From JBDLSY01 sp041170585 (lineage in GTDB: Bacteria; Pseudomonadota; Gammaproteobacteria; Burkholderiales; Burkholderiaceae_C), in assembly GCA_041170585.1 (NCBI GenBank), contig JBEDNN010000052.1, positions 1-26,615 of the forward strand: a stretch of DNA of 26,615 nt, in the 5' to 3' direction. Shown here piece after piece: positions 1-7,104 of this stretch; positions within the stretch are counted from its first letter, which is position 1, and every line of letters begins with the position of its first letter. Under the pieces are notes generated by a model. That model did not search any database and was not told where the DNA came from. It saw nothing but the letters and a program-made list of their open reading frames with translations. The position numbers and the translations under genes were made by a program.

Positions 1-175
1 TATATTATTTTAAAAATAATTTTTTAATTAATTTTATATTTTTGTGAAAAAATTATGCAATGAACTACACAAAGATTCAATTTTTTAGGAAGTCTTTTTC
101 GCAAGTTATACTAAGATAAATTGCTGTTTGCCATTAAATAATGCCCTGTAATAAATAGTTCATAGAATATGTGTA

Positions 176-3100
176 CTATTGTAATTGAGCCAACTGTACT
201 TCTAATTCAAGTTTTGCCTGTTCTTGGTGTTCAAACCAAGTGGTACTCCATACTCTAACTATCTTCCAGCCTTTACTTTCTAAAATATCTTGTCGCCAAA
301 CATCACGTGTCCGAGCAGTCCAGCCAGAATGCCATCTTGCTCCATCACATTCAACACCACATAAAAAATTTAAATCATTTTTATGCTGTTTAATCCCTAA
401 ATCAATTCTAAAACCGCTTTCACCGACTTGCGGCGTTACGTGATAGCCTAGACTTTCAATATGCGTTTTAATTTCATCTTCAAAAGGTGATTCTGTACTG
501 GCTTGAGTAGCCTGTGCTGTTGCTCTATCAGGATTAAGCTGGTTCAAGACTTCATTCGCAATGTTTAATGACTCTGGTGAATTATCAGAAATCGCTTTTG
601 CGTAGCGAAGGTATTGCCAAACAAAGTACCGTTCATGCGTATCTTTTTCAGCGACATTAGAAACATGACTAATCTCTAAAGAGTTTAATACAATCATGCA
701 CCGCTTAGAACGGGTTATGGCAACATTTAAACGTTTTCTACCATCAAATTTAGGCGTAATTAGAGGGCCAAAACTACGACTACTGCCTGAATACGTAAAG
801 CCATAAATAATCACATCACGTTCATCACCTTGCACGGTTTCTACACTGCGTACAAACAAGGCTACGTCTTCACCATCAGCGGTTTTTCTATTTTGTTCTT
901 GGGCATAGACTTCAGCAAATCCCCTACTTTTCCCGCTACAGTCTTCAATACATTCTAACACATAATCACGCTGCTTAACGTTGTTTACAATCACACCCAC
1001 TGTAGGACGTGTTTCAAGTGTGGTGTTCAGCCATAACTTTTTCAACCATTCCACAATGCGTTGTGCTTCTACTTTATTAACGCCATTAATCATTTCAGGT
1101 GGCAATAAATCCCCCGTAACTTGTTCAAATACAATCGGCGTGTTCATACCCGTAACTAAAGGGGCGTTGCCTGATGGAATAATCAGTTTACCTTCATAAA
1201 AAGCATGATTAGAAAAATCAATTAATTCCCTTCGTGTCGAGCGATAATGTACATTTAAAGATACTTTGTGTTTACTGTCTTTTTTAAGTGTATTTTCTGC
1301 GGCAACCAATAACCGATACTCACCGTCAATACTTGAATTTGAAATAACACGTTTATTATCAACGTTACTATCATCAATATCTATATTGTCTATATCATCA
1401 CCATCATCATCTTGTTCAGCAAACGAGAATGTATTAGACGGCGGCATTTGGTGAATATCACCCGCAATTAAGGCTTTCTTTGCTCTAAATAAAATAGGAA
1501 TCGCTTCAGCAACATACATTTGCGAGGCTTCATCAATCACCACTAAATCGTATAAATCTTTTTGTAACGGCAACAACGATGAAGCGTTTTCAGGCCCTGT
1601 TAATAATATTGGCAAAGTTTCTTTAATAGATTCCGAACCTTCCAAATATAATTTACGTAAACTTGTTTTAAGTCTACCTCTGGCACTGCGTTCGTTTAAT
1701 AAACCTGCTTCATGCAAGGTGTTCACAGCAGTCGTTTTATTATCAAACTTAACCACAATATCGTCTACGTCTGATTGTCTTTTTTGTTCTAAAGCGGTTG
1801 ATAACTGGCTACGCATCGCTTCAACACGCGGCAACATCGCTAAACTATTGCCACATTTATCCAGTAATTGGTTTAAAAAATAATGTAAAACAATCGCTTC
1901 AACGTGTTGTTGCCATTGATTGACGTGTCCTAGCAAATGCGTATTTAACAACTTAAACACTGGATTACTTCTAATTTGCTCTAGTAAATCATTAATAGCC
2001 CATAAATGTATTACATCATCAGCAACAGTTTGAATACGGTCTAAAGCCGCGTTTTTTTGATTACCTTCAAGCCGAAGTATCGCCATAATATCTTTCATAA
2101 CGATATTTTTTGTCAGACTAGCCAAGTGTTTAAGTGCGAATACAAATCTAGCTATATCTGAATGGTTATCGAGTTGATCTTCTGAACATAAGTAAGGCGT
2201 ATAAACCAGCCCTTCAACTTCAGCAGGAGCAGTAAAAAACGGGTGTTCAGCAATCCAAGCAATATCAGCGGGATATTGAATCGTTAAACTGTCTTGATCA
2301 TCTGCAATTCTTTTAGCTATTCTTTGGACTGTTTTAATATATTCCAAAGGATCTGATAACTCTGTTCCAGTCAATTGTTTGGTCAATGAAGAAAAACTAT
2401 TACGTGGGTAACCTATTGTATTCGCCGTATCTGAAAGTTCTTGAATTTTAATTAAATGCGTTTTTAAAGTATACAAACTAATTTTATCAACGGCATCAGT
2501 TTCTATTGCTTGGTGTATTGCATTCAGCAATGGTTTTCTCCAAGTATCACTTTCAGCCATAAACCCCACAGTATTTAGCCTTGATTTAAGCTGCCGATAT
2601 GGCATAATCGTACCGTCTAAAGTTTCATTTAAAGCCTTGCTCACTGCATCTAAATTTTGCTCTAATGTTGTAATATTTGAACTTAAAGCGTTTCTATGGC
2701 GTATTTTTTCTGCTTTTTTAATGGCTTGCTGTTTTAAAATTGCTTGTCTTTCTTCTTCTAAATTGACAGTATTGTCTTGCTTGTCCCCAATAGATTTTAA
2801 ATTTTTAATCGTTGTTAATCGATCGGCAGAAATATCATTAATCAAGTTTGCTAACCCGCCCACACCCACACCGTCCATACGTTTTTTGACAACTGTTAAG
2901 GCATCTTTTTTTTGACACACCACTAAAACGGTTTGTTTGTGTGCCAAAGCATCAGCAATCAAATTGACAATTGTTTGTGATTTACCTGTACCCGGTGGCC
3001 CTTGCAACACCATCATAGGGGCAAACCGTTGCGTCCAAACAGCAGCCTCTTGATAAGGGTCGCTTTTTTCTATCACCCATTTTGAGTCTTCATTAGGTGT

Positions 3101-3988
3101 ATTTCCTGATAATTCCACAGTATTTTCTGCGATGTTCCCTAGCAATTTCATCAAAGGCAGGGAACATTCTTGAGGTTTATCTCTTAATAAAGCTTCAATT
3201 TTTGTTAAATCGTCTAATAAAGCTGCCCCTGTAAAATCAGCCAAGCCAATGATTGCCGTGTCATATACACACGCCTCTTTTTCACCACGAATAAACGTTT
3301 TTAATTCTTCGGTGTTAGGGGCTGCACACGCCGTTAAACTTGGCATCGCCTCATTTTTTAGTGGTTTCCAGTTTTTTAATATATCGTCTTTGTTTTGGAT
3401 AAAATTATCGGCATTCAATTCATAAGTCGCCTCTTTAGGCAAATCAATATTGTCTAGTAGCTTAATGAAGGCAGCTAATAAACTATTAAACTTTACATCT
3501 TCATAAATTACGTTGTCTTTGCTGCTGCTAGTATCTTTCTTTCTACGAAAGATAACATCTTTACCCGTATTAAATACCTCAATAGGGATTAAAAACAAGG
3601 GGGCAAATTTAGTCACTTTGTCTTTTTCATCAGGAATTGCAATACACGGATAGCCCATAAACAAAGCGTGCTGCCCCGTACTGTGTATTGCATCTTGTGC
3701 TTCTAGCTTTATTTTTCTAATTTTAGTAATCACAGTGGCACTGGCATTGTGTAAAACTGATTCGCCCTGTTTACTAAACAAACTTTGCACAAAGGCGGCG
3801 GGTGTAGTGACACTGTTTGATTGATTATCTAAATTAGCAGGCGTATTGGGCGTAATGCCTGTAAATAGCGTAACTATATCAATTCGTTTAGTACTGGGTT
3901 TAAAGTTTAATAATGGATGTTTAACCAACTTACGCTTTAAAAAATGTTCTCTATGTTGGGCAATTAGTTCGTGTATTTTTTTAGGCAT
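176..3988 (-). CDS. SF1 helicase with C-terminal Vsr-like nuclease domain
   Basis: A 1270-residue protein combining an ATP-dependent superfamily I helicase with a nuclease. The N-terminus (about residues 15-140) has the HPLLNF and FAPLFLIPIEVF wording typical of DUF4011-type helicases. Walker A (GPPGTGKS) lies near residue 329, Walker B (VVIDEAS) near 817, and late helicase motifs (VQGDERDVI, NVAITRSKR) near 1085-1125. The last ~90 residues match the Vsr/DUF559-like REase_MTES_1575 type: FRIDLGI near 1195, then VECDGARWH near 1214 and a WKIVRVWST strand. An Asp-rich insertion (about 855-880) interrupts the region after Walker B. The gene follows the small membrane protein by 22 bases, so the two are probably cotranscribed. 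No clear Shine-Dalgarno site is visible. Sampled G+C (2281-2400: 38 of 120) is well below leuC (57 of 120), suggesting transfer. Such helicase-nuclease fusions are often phage-defence genes; the role here is inferred. Confidence 0.85.
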   Translation of the reverse strand: MPKKIHELIAQHREHFLKRKLVKHPLLNFKPSTKRIDIVTLFTGITPNTPANLDNQSNSVTTPAAFVQSLFSKQGESVLHNASATVITKIRKIKLEAQDAIHSTGQHALFMGYPCIAIPDEKDKVTKFAPLFLIPIEVFNTGKDVIFRRKKDTSSSKDNVIYEDVKFNSLLAAFIKLLDNIDLPKEATYELNADNFIQNKDDILKNWKPLKNEAMPSLTACAAPNTEELKTFIRGEKEACVYDTAIIGLADFTGAALLDDLTKIEALLRDKPQECSLPLMKLLGNIAENTVELSGNTPNEDSKWVIEKSDPYQEAAVWTQRFAPMMVLQGPPGTGKSQTIVNLIADALAHKQTVLVVCQKKDALTVVKKRMDGVGVGGLANLINDISADRLTTIKNLKSIGDKQDNTVNLEEERQAILKQQAIKKAEKIRHRNALSSNITTLEQNLDAVSKALNETLDGTIMPYRQLKSRLNTVGFMAESDTWRKPLLNAIHQAIETDAVDKISLYTLKTHLIKIQELSDTANTIGYPRNSFSSLTKQLTGTELSDPLEYIKTVQRIAKRIADDQDSLTIQYPADIAWIAEHPFFTAPAEVEGLVYTPYLCSEDQLDNHSDIARFVFALKHLASLTKNIVMKDIMAILRLEGNQKNAALDRIQTVADDVIHLWAINDLLEQIRSNPVFKLLNTHLLGHVNQWQQHVEAIVLHYFLNQLLDKCGNSLAMLPRVEAMRSQLSTALEQKRQSDVDDIVVKFDNKTTAVNTLHEAGLLNERSARGRLKTSLRKLYLEGSESIKETLPILLTGPENASSLLPLQKDLYDLVVIDEASQMYVAEAIPILFRAKKALIAGDIHQMPPSNTFSFAEQDDDGDDIDNIDIDDSNVDNKRVISNSSIDGEYRLLVAAENTLKKDSKHKVSLNVHYRSTRRELIDFSNHAFYEGKLIIPSGNAPLVTGMNTPIVFEQVTGDLLPPEMINGVNKVEAQRIVEWLKKLWLNTTLETRPTVGVIVNNVKQRDYVLECIEDCSGKSRGFAEVYAQEQNRKTADGEDVALFVRSVETVQGDERDVIIYGFTYSGSSRSFGPLITPKFDGRKRLNVAITRSKRCMIVLNSLEISHVSNVAEKDTHERYFVWQYLRYAKAISDNSPESLNIANEVLNQLNPDRATAQATQASTESPFEDEIKTHIESLGYHVTPQVGESGFRIDLGIKQHKNDLNFLCGVECDGARWHSGWTARTRDVWRQDILESKGWKIVRVWSTTWFEHQEQAKLELEVQLAQLQ

Positions 3989-4010
3989 TGTGTAGTCTAG
4001 CTATTATTTA

Positions 4011-4367
4011 TTACTTATTTAATATTTGATAAATAACCATCGCAAGGGTAATTACTGCAAATAAAACAGTGGCAATGGTTAAAATATTTATTTTCTTGTT
4101 TAGCTGTTTAATTAAAGTTATATTCTCATCTGATTGTTTCATCAGTTGATTATTACTATCAATTAAGGTTTTAATACCCTTTACATTCTCATTATTACTA
4201 TTAACTAAACCCTTAACTGCCTCTATACTTTGATTATTACCTTCAATACAGGTCAATAACACTGCGGGTAAATAATCGTGGTCAATAGCGTTATTCCCTG
4301 CAATTCTGTCTGCGTGCGGCTGAAGTTTTTCTTTTAATATAGGCGTAATTTTTTCAATAACACTCAT
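4011..4367 (-). CDS. Small C-terminally membrane-anchored coiled-coil protein
   Basis: A 118-residue protein of unrecognised family. Residues about 40-92 contain a loosely repeated pattern of hydrophobic residues with Asn-rich turns (NNQSIEAVKGL, NNENVKGIKTL, NNQLMKQ), which looks like a helical or coiled-coil segment of roughly 14-residue repeats. Residues about 94-115 form one hydrophobic stretch (ILTIATVLFAVITLAMVIYQIL), consistent with a single C-terminal membrane anchor; there is no N-terminal signal peptide. The start is supported by an AAGGAC ribosome-binding site just upstream of the ATG. It lies 35 bases after hicB and 22 bases before the helicase-nuclease gene on the same strand, so it may act with that enzyme, for example as a membrane tether or sensor. 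This partnership is inference from position only. Confidence 0.7.
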   Translation of the reverse strand: MSVIEKITPILKEKLQPHADRIAGNNAIDHDYLPAVLLTCIEGNNQSIEAVKGLVNSNNENVKGIKTLIDSNNQLMKQSDENITLIKQLNKKINILTIATVLFAVITLAMVIYQILNK

Positions 4368-4402
4368 AACAAGTCCTTTTTATTTGTTTTATTTTATTTA
4401 TT

Positions 4403-4615
4403 TTATGCGTAAAGTAAACGGCCTTTAGGTTCTGGAATAAAGCGATTCGTTTCTAATGCGATATTAAGCCAATCATCAATCACAATTTGTGCATTAGCTA
4501 AAGCTTCTTGATAACTTGCACCATCAGCCATACAACACGCTAACTCAGGAACTTCGGCCAAGTAAGCATTGTCTACATTACTCCAATAAATAATAATTTC
4601 ATATCGGCTATTCAT
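4403..4615 (-). CDS. hicB: HicB-family antitoxin
   Basis: A 70-residue protein of the short HicB type. It opens with a strand pattern YEIIIYWSNVDNAYLAEVPEL, followed by CCMADGASYQEALANAQ and a helix ending in a Pro-rich tail, which is the usual HicB-like partial RNase H fold. HicB proteins bind and neutralise the HicA mRNA interferase and often repress their own operon; this short form lacks a visible added DNA-binding domain. Its ATG lies within the last codons of the preceding hicA reading frame, overlapping as in typical hicAB pairs, and an AAGG element sits about 8 bases upstream. Because the linked hicA carries a nonsense codon, this may be an orphan antitoxin. Confidence 0.8.
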   Translation of the reverse strand: MNSRYEIIIYWSNVDNAYLAEVPELACCMADGASYQEALANAQIVIDDWLNIALETNRFIPEPKGRLLYA

Positions 4616-4877
4616 CTTGAGTACCTTCTATGTTTAGTTTGTATTTCAGAAGTAAATCCCTGACTTGTTTAACTTGATAGGCTTTAGCTTTACCTCCTCC
4701 TTTACTTTGCAAATTAATAATTTTGGTAATACCTTCCTTCCAAAATACATAATGAGAACCACGAATACGCCCCTTAAACCCGTAACGGAGAAGTAAGTTA
4801 CATCATTCAGTAAAACTGATATTACCATCACTTTGACCTAACAAAATTAATTGAATAAGCTTTTGCAACTTACCCAT
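4608..4877 (-). pseudogene. hicA: hicA toxin pseudogene with in-frame TGA at codon 25
   Basis: Read on the minus strand from the ATG at 4877 this gives an 89-residue HicA-like frame: MGKLQKLIQ at the start, then codon 25 is TGA (4803-4805), then CNLLLRYGF, RIRGSHYVFW and KAYQVKQVRDLLLKY, ending TAG at 4608-4610. The RGSH motif carries the catalytic histidine (codon 42) of HicA, a double-stranded-RNA-binding-fold mRNA interferase. No frameshift is present; only the stop codon breaks it. No ATG, GTG or TTG restart follows soon after the TGA, so an active toxin is unlikely. TGA is a true stop in this genome (leuC and pheS end in it), which argues against recoding. The ATG lies one base after the leuC stop (TGA-G-ATG). 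Confidence 0.8.
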
Positions 4878-4878
4878 C

Positions 4879-6306
4879 TCAAAGCATTCTCACATCTACA
4901 AAATGGCCTTTAATCGCGGCTGCCGCTGCCATCGCTGGGCTGACCAAATGCGTCCGTCCACCTTGACCTTGACGGCCTTCAAAATTACGGTTTGATGTGG
5001 AGGCACAGCGTTCGCCAGGTTCTAATTTATCGGCATTCATCGCTAAACACATGCTACAACCAGGTTCACGCCATTCAAAACCTGCCGCTTTAAAAATAGT
5101 ATGTAAACCTTCGGCTTCCGCTTGGGCTTTCACTAAACCGCTACCTGGTACAACCATCGCTACACGAATATTTTTAGCAACCGATTGCCCTAGTGTACGC
5201 ACTACATTGGCCGCTTCGCGTAAATCTTCAATGCGGCTGTTGGTGCAAGAACCAATAAACACTTTATCAACAAAAATATCTGTCAAAGCTTGATTGGGTT
5301 CTAAATCCATATACGCTAAAGCACGTTCAATGGCCCCACGGTGTACGGCATCTTCAATAGTTTCAGGGTTGGGTACTCGCCCATCAATGCCCAGTACCAT
5401 TTCAGGCGAAGTCCCCCACGTCACTTGTGGCACAATCTGTGCAGCATCAAGGCTTACCGTTAAATCAAATTGTGCATCGACATCGCTGTGCAAAGTGTTC
5501 CAATACGCTACGGCTTGTTCCCATGCAATGCCCGTAGGGGCAAGTGGACGGTCTTTAACATAGTCAATTGTTTTATGGTCTACCGCTACTAAACCCGCCC
5601 TTGCCCCTGCTTCAATCGCCATATTACACAAGGTCATACGCCCCTCCATACTCAAAGCACGAATCGCTGCCCCAGCAAATTCAATGGTATAGCCCGTACC
5701 ACCTGCTGTTCCTATTTTTCCAATGATTGCTAAAGCAATGTCTTTACCCGAACAACCTTGTGGTAAGACACCATCAACTTGTATCAATAGATTTTTTGCT
5801 TTTTTTGCTAACAATGTTTGTGTTGCCAACACATGTTCTACTTCACTCGTGCCAATACCGTGTGCCAAAGCCCCGAAAGCACCGTGGGTAGACGTATGAC
5901 TATCGCCACAAACAACGGTCATGCCAGGTAAAGTCGCTCCATTTTCAGGGCCAATCACATGCACGATACCTTGACGCTGATGCATAAATGGAAAATACGC
6001 AGCAGGTTTAATCGTAGCAATATTTGCGTCTAATGTTTGAATTTGAATTTTTGATACGGCATCGGTGATACCAGCATAACCGTATTGCCAACCTGTTGTC
6101 GGCGTATTATGATCGGCTGTTGCGACAATACTGCTGGCACGCCAAACAGGGCGATTTGCCTCACGTAAGCCTTCAAAGGCTTGTGGGCTGGTTACTTCAT
6201 GGACTAAATGACGGTCAATATATAATACAGTAGTGCCGTCATCTTCAATATGTACAGTGTGGGATTGCCACAGTTTGTCATACAGTGTGTGTGCTGTGTT
6301 AGTCAT
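4879..6306 (-). CDS. leuC: 3-isopropylmalate dehydratase large subunit
   Basis: LeuC, the iron-sulfur subunit of isopropylmalate isomerase in leucine synthesis, which interconverts 2- and 3-isopropylmalate together with LeuD. The 475-residue length is normal. The [4Fe-4S] cysteines are visible as C354 (GSCTNSR) and C417/C420 (GCSMCLAMN), and GDSHTSTHGAFG is the aconitase-family signature. The start is ATG at 6306 with no good Shine-Dalgarno site. The C-terminus ends GHFVDVRML, slightly different from the usual ending, and its TGA stop is followed after one base by the hicA start. leuD, which normally follows leuC, is absent here and is replaced by the hicA/hicB/helicase stretch. The gene is relatively GC-rich (57 of 120 at 5041-5160). 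Confidence 0.97.
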   Translation of the reverse strand: MTNTAHTLYDKLWQSHTVHIEDDGTTVLYIDRHLVHEVTSPQAFEGLREANRPVWRASSIVATADHNTPTTGWQYGYAGITDAVSKIQIQTLDANIATIKPAAYFPFMHQRQGIVHVIGPENGATLPGMTVVCGDSHTSTHGAFGALAHGIGTSEVEHVLATQTLLAKKAKNLLIQVDGVLPQGCSGKDIALAIIGKIGTAGGTGYTIEFAGAAIRALSMEGRMTLCNMAIEAGARAGLVAVDHKTIDYVKDRPLAPTGIAWEQAVAYWNTLHSDVDAQFDLTVSLDAAQIVPQVTWGTSPEMVLGIDGRVPNPETIEDAVHRGAIERALAYMDLEPNQALTDIFVDKVFIGSCTNSRIEDLREAANVVRTLGQSVAKNIRVAMVVPGSGLVKAQAEAEGLHTIFKAAGFEWREPGCSMCLAMNADKLEPGERCASTSNRNFEGRQGQGGRTHLVSPAMAAAAAIKGHFVDVRML

Positions 6307-6331
6307 ATAAGTTATTTTTTAGTCAATCACA

Positions 6332-6382
6332 ATACAATAATAAAATACAATAATAAAATACAATAATAAAATACAATAATAA
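6332..6382. repeat. 13-bp AT-rich tandem repeat upstream of leuC
   Basis: The unit ATACAATAATAAA is repeated three times perfectly (6332-6370) with a fourth near-complete copy to 6382. It lies 26 bases before the leuC start, in the place where its promoter or leader should be. The unit length is not a multiple of three. No convincing sigma70 promoter stands out within it. Confidence 0.9.
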
Positions 6383-6397
6383 TTATGATTATTTATA

Positions 6398-6424
6398 ATT
6401 GATAGCAATTGATAGCAATTGATA
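6398..6424. repeat. 10-bp tandem repeat
   Basis: The unit GATAGCAATT occurs twice in tandem (6401-6420), preceded by ATT and followed by a third GATA. The 10-bp period is close to one helical turn, so the copies face the same side of the helix. It sits between the leuC upstream repeat and the DUF1993 gene; function unknown. Confidence 0.8.
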
Positions 6425-6472
6425 AAAACTGTCTACCGTCTACCTAAATAGCAGTCACTTTCTTTATAAGCA

Positions 6473-6976
6473 TTAACCGCCTAAAAAATCACGTTTGCCT
6501 AATGGAACGCCCGCGTGACGCAAAATATTATACGTAGTAGTCACGTGAAAATATAAATTAGGAATTGCAAAATATAACTGATAACGTTCACCAGTAAATT
6601 TTAAATCATAACCACCTGCCTTGATTTGTATTGTTTTATCCTCACAATTTAATAACTGTTCTGGTGTAAAAACAGATAAAAAATCAATTGTTTTTTGGAC
6701 ACGGTTAATTAAATCTGTGAGTGTTGCTTCATTATCTTCCCATTTAGGGGCTTCAACGCCAGCCAAACGAGCCGCACAAAATTTAGCGGTATCACTAGCG
6801 ATTTGAACTTGCTTTGCCAATGCAAGCATATCGGGTGCAAGACGCATATTAGGCAAAGTAGAAAAATTAATATTTTTTTCAGCTTCAAAAACCTGTGCTT
6901 TTTCTAAAATCTTTTTTAAAGCCCCCATCGTATGGGTCAATACTGGAATACTGGCGGTATAAGCGTTAATAGTCAT
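6473..6976 (-). CDS. DUF1993 family protein
   Basis: A 167-residue protein that matches the DUF1993 family by its wording: YTASIPVLTHTMGALKKILEKA at the start, LPNMRLAPDMLALAKQVQIASD in the middle, GVEAPKW, and the ending YNILRHAGVPLGKRDFLGG. The family is thought to have a DinB-like four-helix fold and its biochemical role is not established. No signal peptide or membrane segment is visible, so it should be cytosolic. The ATG at 6976 has a GAAAG element upstream. It is separated from yheS by about 130 bases of AT-rich DNA and from leuC by 166 bases of repeats, so it may be its own transcription unit. Confidence 0.9.
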   Translation of the reverse strand: MTINAYTASIPVLTHTMGALKKILEKAQVFEAEKNINFSTLPNMRLAPDMLALAKQVQIASDTAKFCAARLAGVEAPKWEDNEATLTDLINRVQKTIDFLSVFTPEQLLNCEDKTIQIKAGGYDLKFTGERYQLYFAIPNLYFHVTTTYNILRHAGVPLGKRDFLGG

Positions 6977-7104
6977 TGTTTGCTTTCAGTAAAAATAAAG
7001 ATGAAGATAAGGAATAAAAATAAAAATAGTGCGACAAATCTTTTAAAACATTTATTGTATAAATAATATCAAATAATATTTTTAGAAACTAAGAAAAATA
7101 TTTT

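Noticed and set aside
4803..4805. TGA in hicA as a recoded tryptophan or selenocysteine codon
   Set aside because: leuC and pheS end naturally at TGA, so it is a normal stop, and no selenocysteine element or reason for one in HicA is visible.
4646..4831. A 61-codon open frame on the minus strand between leuC and hicB
   Set aside because: It is out of frame with the HicA-like text, which is clearly recognisable in the other frame across its TGA; the open frame reads as meaningless sequence.
4997..5563. Two plus-strand open frames opposite leuC, and similar ones opposite yheS, pheT and the helicase
   Set aside because: All are antisense to well-supported genes, have no ribosome-binding sites and show no family resemblance.
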